Assembly (NCBI RefSeq): GCF_014642075.1
Contig: NZ_BMIK01000001.1
Coordinates: forward strand, 248,001 to 312,000
DNA: 64,000 bases
Direction: 5' to 3'
Origin: Parapedobacter defluvii
Lineage (GTDB): Bacteria; Bacteroidota; Bacteroidia; Sphingobacteriales; Sphingobacteriaceae
This document shows positions 18,798-26,149 of this stretch, one piece after another (the first letter of the stretch is position 1; each line of letters starts with the position of its first letter). Under the pieces are notes generated by a model. That model searched no databases and was not told where the DNA came from. It saw nothing but the letters and a program-made list of their open reading frames with translations. A program made the position numbers and the translations under genes.

Positions 18798-18869
18798 CAT
18801 GCCAGCGCCTGACCAAAGGCGATGAAAATTCAGGTTCCATGAGGCCATTGAAAAATAAATTATTTTCGA

Positions 18870-19952
18870 ATGACTCGATTGATCATTGATGCTCACCTGG
18901 ACCTGGCGATGAACGCCATGGAATGGAACCGGGATCTGTCCCGTCCATTGGATGAGATACGTAACGGTGAATTGAACCTTCACGACCGGCCGGACCGGGG
19001 AAAGGGAACCGTCTGCCTGCCGGAATTGCGCAAGGGAAAGGTCGGCATCGTGGTTGCCACCCAGTTGGCGCGTGTCCGTCCATCCAGTTATACACCTACC
19101 GCATGGAATTCCCCGCAACAGGCGTGGGCCATGACCCAGGCGCAACTTAGCTGGTATCGGGAAATGGAGACCCTTGGGGAAATGGTGCAGATCGTGGATT
19201 TAGCGGGGTTGGAAAAACAGGTCGAACTGTGGAATGATGGCCAACAGGCAGATGAAGGCAAACCGGTCGGCTATATCCTAAGCTTGGAAGGGGCCGATTC
19301 ATTGGTGGATATTGACTACCTTTATCGGGCGCACAGCTATGGCTTACGGGCAATGGGGCTGTCGCACTTCGGGCCCGGGCGATATGCCGATGGTACGAAG
19401 ACCGCCGGTCGGATCCATCCGCAGGGGTTGGAACTGATGAAGGCAATGGGCGAGTTGAATCTGATTTTGGATGTCACCCACCTCACGGATGAAGGGTTTG
19501 ACCAAGCGCTGGACCTATACGAAGGGCCGATATGGGCGAGTCATCATAACGTGCGGAAATTCGTGCCCAACCAACGGCAACTGACTGATGTACAGATCAA
19601 AAAGCTGATCGGAAGAGGAGCGGTTATCGGCGGGATGCTGGATTGCTGGGCAATGGACATCCGGTTTATCGATACGGTATCGGATCCATGGCAACTGGAT
19701 ATCCGGCTGGAACAATTGGTGGATCATTGGGATCACATCTGCCAGTTGGCCGGAAATCCCCATCACATTGGCATCGGCAGCGACCTGGATGGTATTTTTG
19801 GCACCGAACAAAGTCCATGGGATCTGAATTCCATTGCAGATTTGCAGAAATTTGAAGCTATTTTGCAGCGGCGTGGATACAGCGAGTCGGACATTGATCA
19901 TATTTTTCACGGCAATTGGCTGCGGTTTCTGCGGAACGCGTGGAAGAAATAA
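18870..19952 (+). CDS. membrane dipeptidase, peptidase M19 family (copy A)
   Basis: Zinc peptidase of 360 residues of the renal-dipeptidase family, which cleaves L-X and often L-D dipeptides and some beta-lactam or amide substrates. Metal ligands are in order: HLD in IDAHLDLAMN, Glu in LSLEGADSL, His in LDVTHLTDEG, His in WASHHN and Asp in IGSDLDGIFG. No signal peptide is seen, so it is probably cytoplasmic. Acceptance of D-residues in this family fits the D-amino-acid-type enzyme two genes later. A close paralogue is at 48027. Confidence 0.88.
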   Translation: MTRLIIDAHLDLAMNAMEWNRDLSRPLDEIRNGELNLHDRPDRGKGTVCLPELRKGKVGIVVATQLARVRPSSYTPTAWNSPQQAWAMTQAQLSWYREMETLGEMVQIVDLAGLEKQVELWNDGQQADEGKPVGYILSLEGADSLVDIDYLYRAHSYGLRAMGLSHFGPGRYADGTKTAGRIHPQGLELMKAMGELNLILDVTHLTDEGFDQALDLYEGPIWASHHNVRKFVPNQRQLTDVQIKKLIGRGAVIGGMLDCWAMDIRFIDTVSDPWQLDIRLEQLVDHWDHICQLAGNPHHIGIGSDLDGIFGTEQSPWDLNSIADLQKFEAILQRRGYSESDIDHIFHGNWLRFLRNAWKK

Positions 19953-19960
19953 GTAGTACT

Positions 19961-21322
19961 ATGCAACAACATTCCTTTAAAGCCGGGACTGCACGGGTGG
20001 ATATCACACCACCGTTGGGGACCGTAATCAATGGTGAATTTACGAGCCGCTATGCGAACCATATTGCCGATCCGCTTTATGCCAAGGCGATGGTCATGCA
20101 GGATGATGGGACCACCTTACTTTTCCTGATCGTGGATATCTGTGTCATGCAACGGGATTTTCTCGATGAGGTGAAGCATATCATTGCAGAAGAGACCGGC
20201 ATCCCGTTAGAAAATCAGTTGATTTCCAGTACGCATACGCATTCGGCCGGTTCCGTTGCCGACTTACTGATGGGACATGTAGACTGGGGATACCGAAAGA
20301 AATTACCTGCCTTGCTTGTCGAGGCGGCCGTGATGGCGCAACGGAGCCTGATGCCTGCAAAAGTTGCCTATGGTTGGTTTGACGAGCCCAGGCATATGGT
20401 ATGCCGGCGTTACCGCATGAAATCCGGCTACCAGCCGTTTAATCCGGTGAGCGGTGGAGTAGATGCGGTGAAAACCAATCCCTTCGGCGACGAGCGTGAT
20501 ATTGTCGAACGTACGTCTAAACCGGATACGGAATTGCGGTATTTGGCGGTGAAGGGTATAGACGATCAATGGATCGGTTTACTTGCCAATTATTCCCTGC
20601 ACTACGTGGGCGATTGCGAGCGGGGTACGATCAGCGCGGATTATTTCGGATGCTTCGCCAAAGCACTGGCTGAATCCTTGGGTGCGGGTTCTGCATTCGT
20701 GGGCATGATGAGCAACGGAACCAGCGGCGAAGTAAATATCTGGGATTTCCTCGATCCCGACCGCTATCCGTCGGGGAATCATGAGAAAAGCCGGTTGATC
20801 GGCAGGGCGCTTGCCGCCGGCGTGGTGGAATCCCTAAACGATGTCGTTTGGGAAGCCCAACCCGTATTGGACAGCCGCTACGCCGAAATAACGGTGGGCC
20901 TGCGCAAACCGACGCCGACGGAATTGGAGCGTGCCAAAGAACTAGTAGAACAAACCGACTACGAAAACATCCATTTTGACCGGAAGGGATATCAGCAGGT
21001 GTATGCACGGGAGCAGGTATTACTAGCCGAATATCCGGATGAAAAGCAGGTACCGGTACAGGCATTCCGAATCGGTTCGGGCCTGATCGGTGCACTTCCG
21101 GGTGAGTTTTTCGCTGAAACAGGTTTGCGTATCAAAGTTGGGCGACCCGACAAAAAGTATTTTACAATTTGTTTAGCCAATGATTATGTAGGCTATGTGC
21201 CCCCGGCACATGAATTGAAACAGGGTGGCTACGAATGCTGGCGCTGCCGTTCAAGTCATTTGGCCGAAAATGCCGAAGATATCCTTAGGAATACCCTGGT
21301 GGCACAAATCAATAGTCTTTGA
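19961..21322 (+). CDS. neutral ceramidase-like hydrolase
   Basis: Protein of 453 residues related to the catalytic N-terminal domain of neutral/alkaline ceramidases, zinc amidases that split N-acyl bonds. The start at 19961, 8 nt after the dipeptidase stop, opens directly into FKAGTARVDITPPLG, typical of the family. Candidate zinc ligands are in STHTHSAGS, and SNGTSGEVN corresponds to the serine-containing motif. It is shorter than true ceramidases (about 650 residues) and lacks the C-terminal Ig-like domain and a signal peptide, so the natural substrate is probably a small intracellular N-acyl or amide compound. Confidence 0.75.
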   Translation: MQQHSFKAGTARVDITPPLGTVINGEFTSRYANHIADPLYAKAMVMQDDGTTLLFLIVDICVMQRDFLDEVKHIIAEETGIPLENQLISSTHTHSAGSVADLLMGHVDWGYRKKLPALLVEAAVMAQRSLMPAKVAYGWFDEPRHMVCRRYRMKSGYQPFNPVSGGVDAVKTNPFGDERDIVERTSKPDTELRYLAVKGIDDQWIGLLANYSLHYVGDCERGTISADYFGCFAKALAESLGAGSAFVGMMSNGTSGEVNIWDFLDPDRYPSGNHEKSRLIGRALAAGVVESLNDVVWEAQPVLDSRYAEITVGLRKPTPTELERAKELVEQTDYENIHFDRKGYQQVYAREQVLLAEYPDEKQVPVQAFRIGSGLIGALPGEFFAETGLRIKVGRPDKKYFTICLANDYVGYVPPAHELKQGGYECWRCRSSHLAENAEDILRNTLVAQINSL

Positions 21323-21337
21323 CAAAAACGTTATCCT

Positions 21338-22465
21338 ATGCAACCCATCGATACTTGGTACAGGATTCGCAAGGAGTCGGATGTCGATTCGCCGGCCTTG
21401 TTGGTGTTTCCGGAACGTATTAAACAGAACATCGCGCTCCTGAAAAGCATGATTGATGATCCAAAACGTTTACGGCCGCATGTAAAGACCCATAAGACCA
21501 AGGAGATTCTCCAGCTTCAACTCGACGCAGGGATTACCAAGTTCAAGTGTGCCACCCTGGCTGAAGCAGAAATGCTAGGCGAGTGCGGAACCCCGGATGT
21601 ACTATTGGCATATCCATTGTATGGTCCGAAGCTATCCCTTTTTCTGTCGTTGAAGCAAAAATTCCCAAAAACCAAATTTTCGGCTATTGTAGACCATCCG
21701 GAAGCTGCGGATGCATTGTCAGCGGCCGCCGTACAGGAAGGAACGCTTGTTGACGTTTATGTGGACCTGAATATCGGAATGGGCCGTACCGGTATCAAAC
21801 CCGGAGCGGAGGCGCTTGCCTTGTATCGACAATGCGGGCAATTGGAAGGACTGGCTATTCAAGGCTTCCATGCGTACGATGGCCACGTACACGAACGGGA
21901 TATTGAAAAGCGGAAGGTGATCTGTGCGCGGAATTTTGAAGCAGTGGACCAGCTCATGCAACAGGTACAGCAGGCCGGGTTCCCAAAGCCACGCGTGGTT
22001 ATCGGAGGCTCGCCGTCATTTCCGGTTTATGCGGCGTACCCCGATGTGGAATGCAGTCCGGGTACGTTTGTGCTATGGGATAAAGGATATGCCGACGGCC
22101 TACCGGACCAGCCGTTTCTTCCTGCAGCGGTATTGTTGACGCGTATCGTGTCTATGCCCGATGTGAACCGGCTGTGTGTGGACCTGGGGCACAAGGCCGT
22201 CGCGGCTGAAAATCCATTGGAGCGGAGGGTGTATTTCCTGAATGCCCCCGATCTGAAACCCATTAGCCAAAGTGAGGAACATCTGGTATTGGAAGCACCG
22301 TCGGGACATTCGTGGAAAGTGGGCGATGTGCTGTATGGATTGCCCTATCATATTTGCCCCACCGTGGCGCTATACAACTACCTCATGGTAATCGAACAAG
22401 GTACCTATGTTGGGCGCTGGGCCGTAGCGAGCAGAAACCGGTTGTCTAAGGTAAACGATTTGTGA
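21338..22465 (+). CDS. D-threonine aldolase / D-serine dehydratase-family PLP enzyme
   Basis: Fold-type III PLP enzyme of 375 residues. The Schiff-base Lys is in LRPHVKTHKT near the N-terminus. The alanine-racemase-like barrel follows, and the C-terminal domain contains LGHKAVAAENP and YHICPTVALYN. The H-x-C pair resembles the metal ligands of D-serine dehydratases; D-threonine aldolases characterised so far use a His/Asp pair as I recall, so dehydratase or another D-beta-hydroxy amino acid activity is possible. It closes the RidA-aminotransferase-dipeptidase set and would act on D-3-hydroxy amino acids. Confidence 0.82.
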   Translation: MQPIDTWYRIRKESDVDSPALLVFPERIKQNIALLKSMIDDPKRLRPHVKTHKTKEILQLQLDAGITKFKCATLAEAEMLGECGTPDVLLAYPLYGPKLSLFLSLKQKFPKTKFSAIVDHPEAADALSAAAVQEGTLVDVYVDLNIGMGRTGIKPGAEALALYRQCGQLEGLAIQGFHAYDGHVHERDIEKRKVICARNFEAVDQLMQQVQQAGFPKPRVVIGGSPSFPVYAAYPDVECSPGTFVLWDKGYADGLPDQPFLPAAVLLTRIVSMPDVNRLCVDLGHKAVAAENPLERRVYFLNAPDLKPISQSEEHLVLEAPSGHSWKVGDVLYGLPYHICPTVALYNYLMVIEQGTYVGRWAVASRNRLSKVNDL

Positions 22466-22473
22466 ATTGTTGC

Positions 22474-22481
22474 TATTTTTG
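22474..22481 (+). promoter_or_regulatory. -7 box directly before the GH43 start
   Basis: TATTTTTG matches TAnnTTTG exactly and ends 4 nt before the ATG at 22486. No TTTG lies 19 bp upstream. It probably separates transcription of the glycosidases from the amino-acid module and predicts a leaderless mRNA. Confidence 0.4.
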
Positions 22482-22485
22482 AGCC

Positions 22486-23502
22486 ATGCAGAAGAAAAGA
22501 CAGTTTATTCCGTTGGTTATTTTCATGGTTTCCTACCTGTTGGGCGGGCTGTATGCAAGCGCGCAGGAGCAGGTTTCAAAAATACACATAAAGGATCTAT
22601 CTATACGTGATCCGTATATCTTAGCGGATCAACAAAGTCAGTCCTATATCCTTTATAAATCAGCACCGGTCAAGAATAAACAAGGTGCGGATGCAAGCGG
22701 AGTGGTTGCCTACCGGAGTACGGACCTGGAATATTGGGAAGGCCCTTATGTGGTATACACGACGCCGCCGGACAACTGGATCAAGGGTGCGGTATGGGCG
22801 CCCGAAGTGCATTCCTATCAAGGAAAATATTACTTGTTTGCTACGCTTAATTCCGATATTGAATGGAAACTGCAACGGGAAGGTTTTCCAAAATACACCT
22901 TCAGGGGGACGCAGCTGTTTTATGCAGATAATCCCATGGGACCGTTTCTGCCGTTTGAGGAAAAGTTGCCGCATACGCCGATGGACCGCATGGCATTGGA
23001 CGGAACGCTGTGGGTTGAAAATGGGATTCCTTATCTGATTTACTGCCACGAATGGGTGCAGATAGAAGATGGTACCCTAGAGTTGGTGCAACTGGAGCGG
23101 GACCTTTCAAAAACAGTGGGGCCTTCATTGACACTTTTCCATGCGTCAAGTGCTCCCTGGTCTACCGGAAGCCGTCACGCGGACGGTACGCTCACCTACG
23201 TTACAGATGGTTGTTTTCTCTATCGGACCCGGACGGGTAAGCTCTTGATGATCTGGTCCAGCTTCAAAGCGGGAAGTTACGCGATCGGTATTGCGGAGTC
23301 TACCACCGGAAAACTGACAGGACCGTGGATACAACAAGAAAAGTTGCTTTTTGATCAGAATGGCGGACATGGTATGTTATTCAAGACATTTGATGGGCGG
23401 CTTATGCTGACGTTCCATAGCCCCAATTCACCTTCGGGCGAAGAGCGTGCCAAAATTTACGAAGTGGTTGATACCGGAAATACGTTGGTTTTGAAAGATT
23501 AA
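22486..23502 (+). CDS. GH43-family glycoside hydrolase
   Basis: Secreted five-bladed beta-propeller hydrolase of 338 residues with a signal peptide ending near ASAQE. The family's three acids are visible: the base Asp in SIRDPYIL, the pKa-modulating Asp probably in MALDGTLWVE, and the general acid Glu in IPYLIYCHEW. WAPEVHSYQGKYYL is also typical. GH43 enzymes act on beta-xylosides, alpha-L-arabinosides or galactans; no linkage can be assigned from sequence alone. No carbohydrate-binding module is attached. Confidence 0.85.
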   Translation: MQKKRQFIPLVIFMVSYLLGGLYASAQEQVSKIHIKDLSIRDPYILADQQSQSYILYKSAPVKNKQGADASGVVAYRSTDLEYWEGPYVVYTTPPDNWIKGAVWAPEVHSYQGKYYLFATLNSDIEWKLQREGFPKYTFRGTQLFYADNPMGPFLPFEEKLPHTPMDRMALDGTLWVENGIPYLIYCHEWVQIEDGTLELVQLERDLSKTVGPSLTLFHASSAPWSTGSRHADGTLTYVTDGCFLYRTRTGKLLMIWSSFKAGSYAIGIAESTTGKLTGPWIQQEKLLFDQNGGHGMLFKTFDGRLMLTFHSPNSPSGEERAKIYEVVDTGNTLVLKD

Positions 23503-23515
23503 CCGGATGTAACTG

Positions 23516-25849
23516 ATGAATTTTAACCGTAGACAGTTTATTGCTGCTAATGCGGCACTAGGTGGACTCTTATGGCTGAACCAACTGCCTTTTCCCGCTG
23601 CGGCCCGCACCATTTCGACCGATAAAGCTGCGTTGCAGGTAAGTCATTTTCCAAATGCGCTATATGCCTTCGTTTGGCGGAATTGGGGGTTGGTGCCGCT
23701 GGATCGGATGGCCAATACGGTGGGTGCCACACCCGCGCAGTTGCAATCGATCGCTTCGTTCATGGGGTTGGGGGATGCACCGAAAGTCACGGCTGAACAG
23801 TGGGAACGGAGCTACCTTACGGTTATTCGCCGTAATTGGCATCTCTTACCTAAAAGCCAACTTCAGGTATTGATGGGTTGGGATGAAGCCCAGTTGGAAT
23901 TCACGTTAAAAGAAGACGATTTCTTCTACATCAAGTTAGGAAGCCTAAAACCAGCCTGCCCGCCTGTATACTACAATCAATTATCGGTGCTCGACGAAAA
24001 AACTAAAATTTCCTTTATGCAGTTGCTGAAAGCATCGTTTCCGGAAGGGTTGCCAACCGAACAGATGCCTTATTTTCAGTTTGTGAACGAATTGTCGGCA
24101 CCGTTTACCGATGCGAAAGGAAAATCAACTGAGTCCATTCAGGCCGGTTTCAGCCCCCGGATTGCCTATCCGTATTTTGCGCTCTTTGGCGATCCCTTAC
24201 TTGATCCGGAGATTGATTCCTATCCAGACGCGTACTTAGAGCGACTGGCTGCGTCGGGGGTAGATAGTATCTGGATGCACATTGTGTTGAGTAAACTTAC
24301 ACCCTTTCCCTGGGATCCTTCCATTAGTACCCACTGGGAACACCGCTTGACCAACCTCAAAGCCCTTACCGAACGGGTGCGGAAACACGGTATCGGCATT
24401 TACCTTTACCTGAATGAACCGAGGCATCAGCCGGAAGCCTTTTTTGAGAAATACCCTGATCTTCGTGGCCAAGGCACGGCATTATGTACCTCCCATCCGG
24501 CCGTACAGCAATACCTGGAAGGCTCCATCGCGTTGATTGTTGAGCGGGCGCCGCAGCTCGCGGGGTTCTTTTCGATCACAGCGTCCGAAAACCCGACCCA
24601 CTGCTGGTCGCACGGACAGGGAGATAAATGCCCTAGATGTGCGTTACTGGGCCCGGAAAAAGTAATCAGTACATTAAACAACCTATATACGAAAGGAATT
24701 AACCGCGGTTATGCGTCCGCAGTTGCATCGGGAAAAGGTGACGTTGCGGACGGACGTCCGAAGTTGATTATTTGGGATTGGGGTTGGCGGGATGATTGGG
24801 CCGCAGGTATCATTCCGGAGTTAACCACCGACCATACCTTACTAATGAGTGTCAGCGAGTGGGAATTGGAGATTGAGCGAGGGGGCGTAAGGAGCAAGGT
24901 TGGAGAATATTCCATTTCCGCTATCGGACCCGGTCCCAGAGCCCGGCGGCATTGGGAGATTGCCAAACGGCATGGCCTGAAGACCATGGCCAAGATACAA
25001 GCCAATAATTCATGGGAGATCGGAGCGGTTCCCTACATACCCGCTGTGTATAACGTGGCCAAGCATATTGATCAACTCCGGAAGGAGGGCATAGCAGGCA
25101 TCATGTTGAGCTGGACGCTCGGTGGGTATCCATCGCCTAATCTTGAAGTCGTTTCACTCATGGGGAGCGATCGGAATCTCCCGGCAGATGATGCGATCCG
25201 GACGGTCGCTAGGCGTCGTTTCGGAAGTGCAGCAGACGCGATTGTCGGCGCCTGGCGAGACGTTAGCACACATTTCAGCAAATTTCCATACCATATCAGT
25301 GTGGTTTATAATGCTCCGCTACAATGTGGGCCGGCTAACTTACTGTGGTCTGAACCGACGGACTACAAAGCCACGATGGTGGGGCTGCCTTATGACGATG
25401 TAACCAGTTGGCGGGCCATCTATCCCCCATCTGTTTTCGCGGGATTGCTTCGTGAAATCGGAGAGGCTTTTGCCGAGATTATACGTCGGTTAGACGATGA
25501 TTGTACAAAGCTGAATTTAAACCAGACGGAGCAAAAAGCCGTACGGCTGGAACGAAATATTATCGAAACGATTTCCATTCATTATCAGAGTATTGCCAAT
25601 CAAGTTGACTTTATTACCTTAAGAGACCAATTGCCTGACGCGGAATCAGATCGGGCAAGGGTTAAGCGAGCGCTTTCCGAGGTATTGAGCCGCGAAATCA
25701 GGCTTGCCCGGCGGATGGCGGCGCTGCAAACCAGCGATTCGCGACTGGGTTACGAAGCCTCCAATCAGTACTTTTATACATCAGCTGATTTATATGAGAA
25801 GGTTTTGAATTGTACAGAATTACTGAATAAGTGGGCAGCTGAAATGTAA
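23516..25849 (+). CDS. Tat-exported GH-like TIM-barrel protein, unknown family
   Basis: Protein of 777 residues with a twin-arginine signal (NRRQFIA then a hydrophobic stretch to AAAR), so it is exported folded. Residues ~230-560 look like a TIM barrel: VDSIWMHIVLS, IGIYLYLNEPRH, GFFSITASENPTHCW, CPRCA, LIIWDWGWRDDW and GIMLSWTLGGYPSPN. The S-E-N segment followed by the Cys-x-x-Cys loop resembles GH20/GH163-like barrels, where the acid follows the fourth strand. The C-terminal ~200 residues are helical and charged. I do not recognise a named family; hexosaminidase-like activity is only a guess. Confidence 0.6.
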   Translation: MNFNRRQFIAANAALGGLLWLNQLPFPAAARTISTDKAALQVSHFPNALYAFVWRNWGLVPLDRMANTVGATPAQLQSIASFMGLGDAPKVTAEQWERSYLTVIRRNWHLLPKSQLQVLMGWDEAQLEFTLKEDDFFYIKLGSLKPACPPVYYNQLSVLDEKTKISFMQLLKASFPEGLPTEQMPYFQFVNELSAPFTDAKGKSTESIQAGFSPRIAYPYFALFGDPLLDPEIDSYPDAYLERLAASGVDSIWMHIVLSKLTPFPWDPSISTHWEHRLTNLKALTERVRKHGIGIYLYLNEPRHQPEAFFEKYPDLRGQGTALCTSHPAVQQYLEGSIALIVERAPQLAGFFSITASENPTHCWSHGQGDKCPRCALLGPEKVISTLNNLYTKGINRGYASAVASGKGDVADGRPKLIIWDWGWRDDWAAGIIPELTTDHTLLMSVSEWELEIERGGVRSKVGEYSISAIGPGPRARRHWEIAKRHGLKTMAKIQANNSWEIGAVPYIPAVYNVAKHIDQLRKEGIAGIMLSWTLGGYPSPNLEVVSLMGSDRNLPADDAIRTVARRRFGSAADAIVGAWRDVSTHFSKFPYHISVVYNAPLQCGPANLLWSEPTDYKATMVGLPYDDVTSWRAIYPPSVFAGLLREIGEAFAEIIRRLDDDCTKLNLNQTEQKAVRLERNIIETISIHYQSIANQVDFITLRDQLPDAESDRARVKRALSEVLSREIRLARRMAALQTSDSRLGYEASNQYFYTSADLYEKVLNCTELLNKWAAEM

Positions 25850-25908
25850 TCAGTCATTTGTTTCTGCCGTGAGTCCTCATGCATACCTAACCTAATAAAA
25901 CCCTTATA

Positions 25909-25944
25909 GTACTATTTTTTATAATCAGTGGTACTATTTTTTAT
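25909..25944. repeat. 14-bp direct repeat pair, putative operator of the susCD locus
   Basis: GTACTATTTTTTAT occurs at 25909-25922 and again at 25931-25944, without mismatch and with a period of 22 bp, about two helical turns. The pair sits about 70-110 bp upstream of the -7 box. This is the geometry expected for an activator dimer binding one DNA face. A partial third copy (GTACTA) begins at 25968. Confidence 0.6.
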
Positions 25945-25968
25945 CTGTGATTTTAGTGCGAAATATTG

Positions 25969-25994
25969 TACTACTAATGTAAAGAAAAGTAGTA
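25969..25994. repeat. inverted repeat TACTACT-N12-AGTAGTA
   Basis: Perfect 7-bp arms at 25969-25975 and 25988-25994, lying between the direct repeats and the -7 box, in the position of a regulator site covering or just upstream of the -33 region. It may be a second operator for the same locus. Confidence 0.4.
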
Positions 25995-26015
25995 GGGTAC
26001 GGTAAATAGCTCCGC

Positions 26016-26023
26016 TATATTTG
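26016..26023 (+). promoter_or_regulatory. -7 box of the susCD operon
   Basis: TATATTTG matches TAnnTTTG. The position 19 bp upstream (25993-25996, TAGG) has no TTTG, so the promoter looks activator-dependent, in keeping with the repeats upstream. Confidence 0.5.
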
Positions 26024-26149
26024 AAATGTAATAACCAGTTATAGTGTATCAACTTGTGGGCGAGGGAAGGATGAATGGTAACAGAAATTGCCATACAGGT
26101 AAAATGTTAATATATGGTTCAATCATACTTTTATTTATCTAACGATGTT

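Larger units (their letters stand above)
25850..26149. other. control region upstream of susC (300 bp)
   Basis: The longest gene-free stretch in the window. It holds a pair of 14-bp direct repeats (25909-25944), an inverted repeat (25969-25994), a -7 box (26016-26023) and a leader of about 120 nt before susC. No terminator for the preceding gene is seen. A short minus-strand reading frame here (25912-26094) lacks any coding signature. Confidence 0.7.

Noticed and set aside
18798-18869. small hairpin CGCCT-AGGCG as a terminator before the M19 gene
   Set aside because: Only a 5-bp stem and no T-tract.
25912-26094. 60-codon minus-strand frame in the susC upstream region
   Set aside because: It runs through the direct repeats and -7 box, has no ribosome site and no recognisable product.
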